From Megalobrama amblycephala (lineage: Eukaryota; Chordata; Actinopteri; Cypriniformes; Xenocyprididae): a stretch of 64,000 nt of DNA. The DNA lies in contig NC_063044.1 in the NCBI RefSeq assembly GCF_018812025.1, forward strand, positions 45,872,077-45,936,076, read 5' to 3'. Positions 50,148 to 60,740 of this stretch are shown in pieces. The stretch's first letter is position 1; every line of letters begins with the position of its first letter. Both the position numbers and the translations under genes were made by a program. Below the pieces are notes generated by a model that saw nothing but the letters and a program-made list of their open reading frames with translations, was not told where the DNA came from and did no database searches.

Positions 50148-50331
50148 ATGTTGAGTTATTTTCAGTGGACAGTAAAACTGTACTGCTCTACAAGCAGTCT
50201 ACTCTAAAGTATATCCAATTTTCATTTCTATAGTATTGTCCCTTGAGAACATTTAATAAAATGGTTGCTGAAATGTGAGGGGTGTACTCACTTTTGTGAG
50301 ATACTGTATGCTGAAAAAAACCCTATATTTC

Positions 50332-50690
50332 CAGTGTTGGGGAAAGTTACTTTTAAAAGTAATGCATTACAATATTGCGTTACTCCCTAAAAAAAGTAAC
50401 TAATTGCGTTACTTAGTTACTTCTTTTATGCGTTACGTTACATTTGCGTTACTTTTTCTCAAAAAAGGGCTTGCTTGTTTGTTTTTTAATGACAACAAAA
50501 AAGTTCTATTTTGGCAAATGTTAAAGCGCTTTCACATCCAAAGTGAAATGAATAAGCTTGAGGCTGAAGGAAATGCATATTTACTCCTGTACAGTAGAGG
50601 GCGCAGCTCTAAAAAACCTTTCATCTGTGCTGCCGTTCTGGATTAAAGAGGAATAGGATACAGGAGAAGGAAGTTCAACACTCTTATTTC
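50332..50690 (+). mobile_element. hAT-like CAGTGTTGGGGAAAG element fragment, copy 2
   Basis: It begins CCAGTGTTGGGGAAAGTTAC, then TTTTAAAAGTAATGCATTAC, TAATTGCGTTACTTAGTTAC. It is in opposite orientation to the copy at 28990-29272, which shares the ends and a CTGTACAGT..GGGC region. It starts 25 bp after the Tc1 element. The right boundary is uncertain. Confidence 0.75.
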
Positions 50691-50789
50691 TAAATCTAAT
50701 CTAAAGACTTTGTAATGCTTTACCCCTAACACTGTACATTTCATCCTAGTATGAATATTTTGGCTCATAACTTATAATGCTAAATTAAA

Positions 50790-50975
50790 GCGTAATAGTT
50801 CATTCATTATTTACTCACCCTCATGTCAAATAACTTTATTTCTTCTGTGGAACATAAAATTTTGAGAAATGTTTCAACTGTCCATACAATGGAAGTCAGT
50901 GGGGTGCAAAACAGTTCTTCAAAATCTCTTTCTTCCACAGAAGAAAGCAGGTTTGGAATAACACAAAGGTGACAG
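50790..50975 (+). repeat. Interspersed repeat fragment (TTACTCACCCTCATGTC family)
   Basis: Contains ATTTACTCACCCTCATGTCA, TTCTTCTGTGGAACATAAA and CCACAGAAGAAAG, the same order of motifs as the repeat at 54412-54655. It is a partial copy. Non-coding. Confidence 0.6.
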
Positions 50976-53900
50976 ATTTTCCCTTTGAGGTCATTATAGC
51001 CTGTTGGAGGTGTGCAGCACTGTAGTGCTGGTTCAGGGATCTGCTCCTCCATGTGAGAGACTCTGACGTCAGCAGTGGTCCCGTAATCAAGCTGGCCAAA
51101 CAGACAGCAGGCGAGCTGAAAGAGCGCCTCTGTTTGTCCTTCACGCCTTTGCATTCCCCCCTCTTTCCTATTTTAGAGTGACGAACTACCCTCGCTTCAC
51201 TCTTCTGTGCTTCTCTTAGGAGACACAGAACTTTCTTTCTTTTTTGTTTTTGACATTCACGCTGTGCCTTGAAGATGTTATGACACCAGGGCACCCGCCC
51301 ACTGCAGCTGTTGAGGTGAGGAGCAGGGCATCCTGGGAAAGAAACACACTGGCAGTAATTTCTGGCACAGACCTGGTGCTGTTAATGTATAACGGTAGAA
51401 CCACAGAGCTGTGAGATGGTATTTCCCCCACACCCTCTACAGCGAGCCAAAATCGTGCGCTATGCAGGTTTAAATTGAGGTTTAATGTTTTGTTGTTGTT
51501 TTTGTTACAGAGATATGGGCAAAATAAACTGATTTTCCATAACGCAACATTTGTTTTTCCCCTTATGTTTTCACTTTTTAGTCTTATAGTTTGCCAGCAA
51601 CACACCGTAATTTAGACAAACTGTTACACAAACATAAAAACGGGTTTGACTGATACTTTGAAATTCAGTATAAAAAGTTGAAGTTTTGGTGTTTCACATA
51701 ACAAACACTCAGGGAAAAAAAGGTAAATTAATATTATGTTTTGTTTGGCTAGTCCTGCCTGTCCCTAAAAGTCCCTTCAGGGTAGAACCATAGAAAAAAA
51801 AATGCAAACATCTGCTCCAGAGGCCCGTGGTTGGCAGAGCAGTGGCATTTCCGCCTGCTTACTCAACCCTGTCTCTTGGGACATAGGAACGGAAGTGAGC
51901 CACGGAACAAACCCATCACGGCATCTCCTGCCCGGATGATTCATCCTGCTCCTCATCCCAGAATGCTCTTGCCAGAGGTTCCGCTCACACGCCATACCTT
52001 TCCCAGTCTTCCTAACTGACTTAAACCACTGATCAGACTCTACTTGGATATAGAGTGCCGCAGGGATGACATATTTTTGTAGGCCAAAAAAACCCAGTAA
52101 CCAGTTCGCATTTTAGAACTTCCAGCTCAGTCGTCCTGATCGTCAATGTTTTTTTGAATAGGTTATTGTCTAAATGCCTGAAATAGAGAACACTAGCTAA
52201 TTTTTTCACGTTTTATTCCACGACTTTTACGGCGGTTGCTAACAAGTGGCTAAATGGGACTACAGAGGTTATCAGGTACATTAAATGTCATCACACCGAA
52301 CAGGAAACTTCATCTACTCGCTAGTCCGCTTTTTACAACCTCATTGTGTTTATAATTGTGCTCTTGCAAGGAATTTTTTTTTAAAATAAAGACTTTAAAA
52401 GAAGCTTAAAGTAATTTGACCATGGTGTAGTTTTTTTATAGCCTATGTGTAGCAGTTTACATCATGGTGATTGTATTTAGGCTTCAAAATTCATCAATTT
52501 TGTGTCCATTTGTGAAGATTACCATAATGAACCAAATATTTTGATGGTCACAGACCTTTTTTTTCTGCAGTAATCCAATGGGAAAATCCTATTGGGTTTT
52601 TGTCGTGTGAACCAGGGAGCCGGGTTGGCCAACAAAATGATGTCATCACTCTGTTGTGTAAAAAAACAAACAAACAAAAAACCTAAAAACAAACTAACTA
52701 ACTCTGAGCATTGTAAACTCTTGATATGTTTTGGGAAGTGGCTCAGTGTGGAAGGCATGCTACCAAAGAAGAATCTGGATGTATCCTTTCCTGAAATTCA
52801 TCTGAATTCTGATCTGTGGTTTTGTGCCTTACGGGTTAAAAGAAGCAGCGTGTGTCACTCAGAGGAACTGAAAGGTGAAGAGAGAGCGAGAAAGAGAGGT
52901 TTAATGACACCTTTCAGTTTCTCCTGCTGAGCCTGTCCAACATTTATGGTGCCTCTCCACCCTGGTTAAACATTAAGCGAGTCTCATTATACACACCCCT
53001 TTTGCTCTGTAACACACTTTACCTTCTTTCTCACCTCCATCCCCTGCTCTTTCATTTCCACTCTTCCTCTGGCAGAGACCGCAGCCATCCATCTTACTGG
53101 GCCATCGTTGTGAATGCGTGTGTGTACTAAACTTAGCAGCTGTAGTTGTAAATTGTGGCGTGCTAATTGTGAAGCGTCTTGCCACTGACCTGGATGGCGT
53201 TTCATAGATATAGCACCAAACCTGTCATGGAATGCGCTAATATTTTAATGTTTTTCTTGACATGGTGATTTAATACATTCAGATGGTGTTTAGTGATACA
53301 TTTTGCTGCATTTAAATGAAATTTTGCTAATACTTTAGTATGAGGAATAATTCTTACTTTTAACTAGTTGCTTGCATATTGACTGTTTTTATAAAGCACA
53401 AATTAATGCCTTATTCTGCATGACCATATTCCACATCCCTTAATCCTATCCTGTTCCTAAACTACAACAACTACCTTACTAACTATTAATAAGCAGTAAA
53501 TAAGGAGTGAATGTCATAGTGTTACCGTAATTTTACAAGAAATCTAATTTAAACTTGGAATAGAAAAAGAAAAATTGTATTTGCTTTTCATTGAAATGTT
53601 TGAGTTTCTTTGAAAGTGTTTGTGTAATAAAAGAATCGTCTTCTTGACTCTTTAGCCTCGTGACCCTTAGGAGCCCCCGGTCCAGCACGGAACATTCCTC
53701 CAAGGCTGTGCCAAAGCCCCGAAACATGATGCTACAGAGCGGCACAGACTTAGACACAAGCTCACGCACATACATAGAAGTGCGTGTCTGTGAAAGAGGT
53801 CAAGGTGAGGGGGGGGGTTAGAGTTACAGCTGATGTGGGGAGTCAGAATGAGTCAGTTTACAGCCGGGATTGATTTTGATAAACCTCACCAAGTCAGTGG

Positions 53901-54411
53901 ACCAAAGGGCAGAATCAAAGCCAACGCATACCAGCCGTTTACGGGAACCCGCAGACAAGCCGAGCGTGGCACCGCAGCCCGGGCCTGCCAGTGGGTGGGC
54001 GGTTGACAGGGGTCAGATGGTCATCTCAGTGGGTAGAAATACATGGTTGTATAAATGAGTCTCCTTGTAATTTTCCTGGAAATCAACTTTAACTAGAATC
54101 CGCTCATAAACAGTATTTATTGCAAATTGCGGGCTGCTCTCTGCCTGTATGGCGAAACACTGCTGTTATTGACTACAGCGCCATTCACAAGAAAATTGCT
54201 GGCAAAACGGTAGGAGCAAGCTAATCCTTCAGGACACTTTTTGACACGTTTATTTGTAGCCATCACCTCCCAGAAGGTATCGAATGCTTCACTCTGTGTG
54301 TGTTTTAGGTTAATAGTGTTGACAGAGGCAACATAATTCAAAGTAGGAAATATTTCCCTCTATGTCTTTTTTTTTTTTTCTCTTCGTCCCCTCCTCTCGT
54401 ATACCATTAAA
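50976..54411. other. plekhh3 intron 1, middle part, no recognised gene
   Basis: Long minus-strand frames at 50807-51605 and both-strand frames at 51777-52019 and 52973-53205 show no recognised domain. None has a PLEKHH3-like sequence. The 51780-52010 patch is comparatively GC-balanced and could be a conserved non-coding element, but this is a guess. Confidence 0.4.
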
Positions 54412-54655
54412 GGGATAGTTCACCCAAAAATGAAAATTCTGTCATTTATTCACCCTCATGCCTATGGAACACAAAAAATATATTGAAAAAAAGATTTTTT
54501 TCAATAGAGTGAAAGTCAAAGGGGTTCAATTTTTAAAAATTTCTTCGAAAATATCTTCTCCGTGTTCCACAGAAGAAAGAAAGCCATACAATTTTGGAAC
54601 AACATGAAAATGATGTGTAAATAACGACAAAATTTTCATTTTTGGGTTAATATTC
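54412..54655 (+). repeat. Interspersed repeat, AAAGGGATAGTTCACCCAAA family
   Basis: It begins AAAGGGATAGTTCACCCAAA and ends ATTTTCATTTTTGGGTTA, inverted ends typical of a very common cyprinid non-autonomous element. It contains the CGTGTTCCACAGAAGAAAG motif. Related copies are at 50790 and 63470. Confidence 0.8.
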
Positions 54656-55002
54656 AGGTTTATATGTATGTCAAGTAGCACAGAGAGGAAACTAAAGCTG
54701 ACATCAGATCCGTCCACAGGGAAGGACAGTGTGTATTTACTGTCCACTGGGTGTGAAGGGCTGGCTGCGGGACAGAGTTGGTCCAGAGGGGCTGGGTGTG
54801 GCAGAACTTGGTTGGTATTGCGTGTAGACGGATTGAGCACAAAAGTTCTCTGTTTCTTTGTCAGTTCTGTGAACGGCCCTCGTTTTGAATGTTATGATCT
54901 GCCTGCAGCAGTTGAGTGTGTGTGCGTTTGAATCCACTGCCAATTTCTACAGAAGAGGTGCTGTTACCAAGTGCACTTGTTCATAGAGGGATGCATGTGT
55001 GT

Positions 55003-55032
55003 GATTGTGTGTGTGTGTGTGTGTGTGTGTGT
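55003..55032. repeat. (TG)n microsatellite
   Basis: About 30 bp of TG repeats in plekhh3 intron 1. Confidence 0.95.
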
Positions 55033-55364
55033 TTATGACCTAGTGACTAAATTACTGAAGAATGTTAGCCAAATCAGAAAAGCTCAAAAGCTGAAAGGTT
55101 TGTAAAGAAACTAACAATGTTACATTTTTAATGTAATGTTACACTAACATATCTTAGTGTCGATGAAACGGAAGTAGTGACAGATATTTTCTTTCTTATT
55201 CTGGTACATCTGAATGAAATGGTAGGGAAAAAAGGTATGAGAAGAAAATTTAAATAATAATAATAATAATTTTAAAAAATAAGATTCTATCCGGTTGTTG
55301 ATTAGAGGGCAGCAGACCTAAATGTGAGCTTGTAGTCGATTGGTAAGAAAGAGTTTAAATTGAC

Positions 55365-55881
55365 TTAAAGGTGCTACAGAAGATCTTTTCGTCGAGAATC
55401 CAAAGACCGTTTGTGAGTTTTTGAAATGAGCGCATGCGTAAGAACAACCCCCCTCCTTCACAGCTCATTTCGAGGGAACGCCTCCCAAAACTTGTGCACA
55501 AGTATTGGAACACGAGTGTTTACCACCGGCATTCGCTGTGTCGTGTTAGTGGATTCATTATGTCGGACTCACCGCAGGTAACTCATAATCTGCAGTTGTG
55601 ACTCCTGTCTCCTGACAAAAACATTGCATGCAGCGCCTGTGGAGTGTGGAAAGTTACTGGAGCGCGCGCTCGTTTCTCACTAGGAACGTCACGGCAGTGA
55701 TTGACAAGCCAGAGGGCCAATTGGCTGATGTTTTTAAGGCCCTACCTCGTGCACAGATGATGTATATTAATATAATTCCTTTCAGTGCACCTAATAAATA
55801 GTCTTTTATCAGTTAGTAAAGACAGTTTCAAGTAATATTGTAAAAATGTATAAAACAAAACATCCTCTTTAGCACCTTTAA
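55365..55881 (-). mobile_element. TTAAAGGTGCTACAGA-family element, copy 2 (517 bp)
   Basis: Bounded by TTAAAGGTGCTACAGAAGAT and CCTCTTTAGCACCTTTAA. The sequence is the reverse complement of 33433-33965 with high identity, including AACTCATAATCTGCAGTTGT, CAGCGCCTGTGGAGTGTGGA and CCCTACCTCGTGCACAGATG. A poly-C stretch and AACAACCCCCCTCC differ from copy 1. Confidence 0.9.
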
Positions 55882-55969
55882 TTTATTGGAGAAGTCTGGC
55901 ATATGCCACCTTAGAGAAGTCTGTCATTTCACCATTACATAAGTTATAACCTTTTGATTAAGAGGTCGA

Positions 55970-57000
55970 AAATTAATTTTTTTTTTATCATTATTTTATT
56001 ATGTTTCCTGGGGTGCAATTATAATGTTAATATGATTTTTACATCAAAGAATTGTCATAATTTAGAACTAAACGGCTATTTTCTACCCTGATTTTAGGCC
56101 TCTGATTTGAACGCTCTGTTTTAAGGGGCGTGTCTGCTGTGAGACTTCAGTGTAAACACCCACTGCTGTGATTGGCTGACATCTTACATGTGGAATCCTT
56201 TCGAATACATTTACTACATTTTTACTATTACAGCTGTCGAGATCATGAAAAGTGTTGATTATTGCATTATATTTAAATCTATTACTATCATATGGAAGGT
56301 TGCTGTGATGAGCATTGAGCAGATGAGTCTGTTGATCGTGTGAATGCAGTGATCTCGTCATTGCAATGTAATTTCTGCGCTCTCACGAAATGCTTTCACC
56401 ATAACTAACTAACAATGCAAACACGATTGAAATACAGTAAGAGATTCACTGTGTAGTGTAAGAGCATCACTATAACGGGAGTTTTGGCAAATGTCCAGAT
56501 ACACTCGCGCTGCGTGATCGACCGCTTCAGCCATTATAAAGAGAGCGTTCTTTGATGTAAAAATACTAGGATTATTCATTATGAATTTAACCGTTTAACC
56601 GTCATTACCGGTTTATGCAAGGATGATGTTTTTCCGCAGCCAAAAACAGCACAACGTCTGCATGGCATTGCAATCTTGTTATTATAACAATTTATTTTAT
56701 CGTAAACTCATAGGCCTACTTTTTAATTTCACTCGCTGCTCATTGACTGAACACCAGTGGGCGAGGACAACGATGCGATGATGTAAAAGTAGGCGTTGTT
56801 GTCTTGCAAATGATTTTGCCCCTGTGACGTCACATGCCACCTCTTTTCCAAACAAAGCTTTTTACAGCTTGATTATATAAATGCTTTTTTATTGATGATG
56901 AGGATGTTTTAAGGTTATGGAACTTGAATGATACAAAGACCTCTTTTATGCCAAAAGACCAAGGAAAATTTGATTTCTCTTGTGACCCCATTAAAAAGTG
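55970..57000. repeat. Probable ~1-kb interspersed element (boundaries unclear)
   Basis: A block from about TTTTTTATCATTATTTTATT through GGGGCGTGTCTGCTGTGAG, ACCGTCATTACCGGTTTATG and TGTGACGTCACATGCCACCT looks like a repeat I associate with cyprinid genomes. It includes a TGTGACGTCACA palindrome near 56824-56835. No inverted ends were pinned down. Confidence 0.4.
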
Positions 57001-57109
57001 AAACATGCATGGATGAATCATTCACAATAAGATCAATAACACGCATTTCTTCAAATCGCTTATCTTTTGTAATGCATTTTATTTATGTCAGTTTATGTCA
57101 GGGTTCAGG

Positions 57110-57450
57110 AGTTGGTTAGAGAAATAATAGTAAATAGATTTTAACTTTTATACATTTTAAGGTGTTCAGGGTGTTTTTGGCGCATTGCAATACAGTTTCT
57201 AGGGGGCAATGAGTGTGTTTGTAGCACAATTCTGTGCAGTTACTTTGTGTGTGTGTTTTTAAGCATGTTTCCTATGCAGTTGCTAGGGTGTTCTGGGTTG
57301 TTTTTAGTGCATTGCGATATGGTTGCTAGGATGTTATAACTGTGTTTTTAGTGCATTGCTGTGCACTTACTGGAGTGTTTTGGGTAGTTTCAGCATGTGG
57401 CTTTGCAGTTGCTAGGGTGTTCTGACTCTTCTGACTGCGTTGTTACCAGG
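57110..57450 (+). repeat. Degenerate GTTGCTAGGGTGTTCTGGGT minisatellite
   Basis: Repeated diverged units: TTTCTAGGGGGCAATG, CAGTTGCTAGGGTGTTCTGG, GGTTGCTAGGATGTTATAAC, CAGTTGCTAGGGTGTTCTGA, with GTGCATTGC/GCGCATTGC modules in between. It is a loosely periodic minisatellite of the kind common in cyprinid introns. Confidence 0.8.
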
Positions 57451-59177
57451 TGAAAGTTGTAAGTCCACAGGGAAATGAAATAGCACGTCTCCTTGAATAG
57501 CTGCATGATTTGACAAAATCAAAAAGTGCAAGACTAGTTTAGTATCCAAGGATTTGTTCAAATACCTAAGCTTAAGCGTGAGTAGTAATAGTGATGTTTG
57601 CCTTGTTTAGCTCAATTTAAGAACAATAGAGGTCAATGGGAAGTCCAAATTTAGACTGCTAGGTGATTGTGTGTGATAGTTTCAGAATGTTACACTATAT
57701 AATGTAGCAAAGAGGAAGTTTGGTTAGTTTTGTACCCCTCAGCTTTATATCCCCAGCGCACTGGAGGTTTTCTCCAACCAAGGGAGACTTTTTGAGTCCA
57801 GGAAATTACCTCATGACTCACAGCACTAGACTAGGCATTTGTAGAGTTGTTTGACAAATTGCTATACAAATTACATGACTAAATACATCATTAATTCATA
57901 ATTCTGAACTGATGAAACACCATACAACCAGCTGACTGCCAATACCACCAATTGCTACATTTTCTTTTGGTTAGCTGTGTTGAACCACATCAAAGGGTTT
58001 CCAGGTCATTCAGGTTGACTTTTCCTGGACCCCTGCTGGAGTCCAGAGCTCTTTTCTTGTTCCGTCTTCCCCTCTTTAATATGAGCTCTGAGATTGGGAA
58101 GGGGAAGCCAGACCTGAGGAATGCACTAAAGAATCCGGACATCCCCTTGAAGCCTATAGTCCCCCACGCTGTCAATCTCCTGCATAGGCGTCAACAGCCA
58201 AAACATCTCAGATAGCTAGTTTTTGAGTCCTCTATTCTTTTTAGCATATTGTGAATGGTTTGTGCAACTAGATTGGGCAACAATGGACATTTTGGTATAA
58301 TACTAAACCACTCTTATTTTATTTTTTAATTTTTTTGTAAGACCAGCTGTTTCATTACCAACTTTTTTTTTTTTTTTACCTGGACTGTCAACAAAATGTA
58401 GTTTTAAAATGTTTATATTAATACTTCTATTACTTCAATTTAAATTTAAAGTGTATTATTAGCTTGTTAGTTGCTATTAAATTTTGCTGTGGTATTGTGA
58501 GTATTGCACAATTACACTGGTCACTGTAAAAAATATCCTGTTAAATTTTACAGTATAAAACAGCAGATGTGGTTGCTAGAAATTCACCTTAACATACTGT
58601 GACATTGTTTCAGGCATTACGGGATGGCATATCGAAGCTTTTCACAACTTAGAACTGTATATTTCATCAAGTAAGATAATGATAATATACTTGCCTAAAT
58701 CTGCTTTTTTTAACATAAAAGGTACTGATCATAATACAGGTAGTAAAATATAAAGCCACATGATGAATCATAATTCATCGCAAGCGGCCTATTCATAGAA
58801 AATGGCCAATACTATTATATATATAGAGATGGTGCACAGGGTCAAACGAACAGAGACAAAACACCATTAGGTTAACACAGCACACTAAAATAAACATTAA
58901 CTAAACAAACAGGAAATGGAACAAAACCCTCTCATGTACATCAATGATGACACAAATAAGAAGAAACTAACTTCGGTATCATGCCAACCCAAAACTGAAG
59001 TAGCAAATCAAACCGTATGATGTTTGTTGAAGATATCGAAACAGAGGAAGTGAAAGAAACCGAATGTTCTCCACGTACTGCACATCCTTTGAGAATATGT
59101 AGCAGAGTTTACTGGAAGGGAAGTGTGAGATCAATACCTGCCAGATACCCATGTGTTCTGTCCTTTCTCCTTTACAG
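57451..59177. other. plekhh3 intron 1, distal part without recognised features
   Basis: AT-rich. A frame at 57952-58215 has no recognised homology. The last 40 bases include pyrimidine-rich TTCTGTCCTTTCTCCTTTA before the exon 2 acceptor. Confidence 0.5.
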
Positions 59178-59233
59178 GGGCAACTAGAGGTCACTCTGTC
59201 TCAGCCCACTCGCACAGCCAACGGCACACCCTG
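59178..59233 (+). CDS. plekhh3: plekhh3-like exon 2
   Basis: Acceptor CTCCTTTACAG ends at 59177 and donor GTGAGT starts at 59234. The 56-nt exon is phase 0 in and phase 2 out. It encodes GQLEVTLSQPTRTANGTP. Human PLEKHH3 at the same place reads GPLEVTLTQPVRSG, directly after the acidic/FELR segment, so exon 1 plus exon 2 rebuild the human order in frame. It precedes the PH-domain exons, which are not in this window. It lies 14.1 kb from exon 1. Confidence 0.9.
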
Positions 59234-59259
59234 GTGAGTTCAGACATTAATGATGTTTA

Positions 59260-59284
59260 ATAGGACGTGTGTGTGTGTGTGTGT
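59260..59284. repeat. Short (GT)n run
   Basis: GT repeats just downstream of the exon 2 donor. Confidence 0.9.
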
Positions 59285-59479
59285 GAGCGAGCGCGCATGT
59301 ATGTCTGTCTTACATCTCCTTCACCAACCTGGACAGAGGGAGATGTGAATACAAATAGATTTGTCAGTCCGTACAGCACACACTCTTACAAAAACGTATT
59401 GTGGCGGTGCAGTGACTGGTATCAAATTGTAACACCATGGTATTTTGATATATGCAGCATACAGAAAGTAGCTCTTATT

Positions 59480-59770
59480 CTCCCCATGGCTGCATCTTAT
59501 TTGATCAAAAATACAGTAAAACAGTATATTGTGAAATATTATTACAATTTCAAATAGGTATTGTTCTCTATTTGAATATTTTAAAGTGTAATTCATTCCT
59601 GTGATGCAAAGCTGAATTTTCAGCATCATTACTCCAGTCTTCAGTGTCACATGATCCCACAGAAATCATTCTGATATGCTGATTTGATGGTCAAGAAACA
59701 TGTCTTATTATTATCAGTTGAAAATGACTGTTTAATATTGTTTGATGAATAGAAGGTTGAAAAGAACAGC
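59480..59770 (+). repeat. Cyprinid-type interspersed repeat, copy 2
   Basis: Contains GATCAAAAATACAGTAAAAC, TTGTGAAATATTATTACAAT, TTTTCAGCATCATTACTCCA, CTTCAGTGTCACATGATC and GATGAATAGAAGGTTGAAAA. It is the opposite-orientation relative of 42871-43292. The left end is incomplete. Confidence 0.75.
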
Positions 59771-59955
59771 ATTTTTTCAGGTTATACAGCCGCTTGTAAG
59801 GTGGTATGTGGGCCAGCCTGACTGTGTCATAGTTTTGGGTGTGTCACAGCACAAAGAATCAAACACATACAGAAAACGTTTTACTGTACAATTAATCACT
59901 ACAATTGAGCAGTTATTTTATTGTATTATCAAGATTGTGAAGCCTTGAATCTAGA

Positions 59956-59958
<3 letters not shown>

Positions 59959-59990
<32 letters not shown>
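59959..59990. repeat. (GT)n microsatellite
   Basis: About 30 bp of GT repeats in plekhh3 intron 2. Confidence 0.95.
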
Positions 59991-59991
<1 letters not shown>

Positions 59992-60474
59992 AAGCAGGTT
60001 GAGATTTGCATGAAACCTTCAGCCAGACAGTGACTCAGTCTCTTTTATCGCGTTTAGAGGTCGCTCAGTCTCATCACGGATTAGACGCATACGTCCTGTC
60101 ATCCTGAGTGCTTTCTGTCTCGCTCAGCTGGCTGGATGTGGAATGTCTTGGCAGTATTCTTGAGTAAACTGTATTATTTTTAGCAGAGGTCAGAAAGTCT
60201 CACTCCATCATACTGTCCTCAATCACCATATCTGAAAGAATGTATTGTCTTTGTATCTGTCTCTTGGTTTTTTTTCCTTTCTCTGCCTTTTTTTAATCTC
60301 AAACAAAAGATCATTTTGTTCATGTTTGGCTGTAGGTTTCAGGTCTTTCTCCACTTGGCCAGCTGTTCTGCACTGTCAGTCCATTTAATGGGTCAACCTG
60401 ACAGGTCACAGCTTGGTGCTAATGTGTTTCCCACGTTTCAACAGCTGAGCGCCTGGACTTTCATGGTTTCTAAT

Positions 60475-60740
60475 ATGTTGGGTTTCCATGTTTTATGGGG
60501 ACTTTCCATAGACATTATATTTTTTATACGGTACAAACGGTATATTTTATCCCCTAACCTTAAACCTACCCATCACAGAAAACTTTCTGCGTTTTTGTAT
60601 TTTCAAAAAAAACTTAAAATATGATTTATAAGCTGTTTTCCTCCTGGGGACCAAAAATGTCCCCACATGGCCAAGGATTTTGGATATTGGCATCTTTGTG
60701 GGGACATTTTGTCCCTATAATGTAGGGAATACCTGAAACA
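60475..60740. repeat. Interspersed repeat with TGGGGAC motifs
   Basis: Contains TTTATGGGGACTTTCCATAG, CCTAAACCTACCCATCACAG and, near the right, CTTTGTGGGGACATTTTGTC with CCTGGGGACCAAAAATGTCC. Part of it matches 39068-39110. Non-coding repeat. Confidence 0.65.

Larger units (their letters stand above)
48737..50306 (+). mobile_element. Defective Tc1-like transposon with amplified left terminal repeat
   Basis: It begins CAGTATCTCACAAAAGTGAG and ends CTCACTTTTGTGAGATACTG, flanked by TA at 48735-48736 and 50307-50308. This is the end sequence of a common fish Tc1 family. The left end contains a 185-bp unit repeated four times; the right end has a single, inner-truncated copy. The middle encodes only the N-terminal part of the transposase (49680-50147). 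An internal deletion joins the transposase frame to the right terminal repeat near 50140-50150. It lies in plekhh3 intron 1 in the sense orientation. Confidence 0.93.

Noticed and set aside
50807..51605. Long minus-strand frames in plekhh3 intron 1
   Set aside because: No domain, no splice logic, and partly overlapping an interspersed repeat.
57952..58215. 87-aa plus-strand frame
   Set aside because: No recognised similarity, no splice context; length is within chance expectation.
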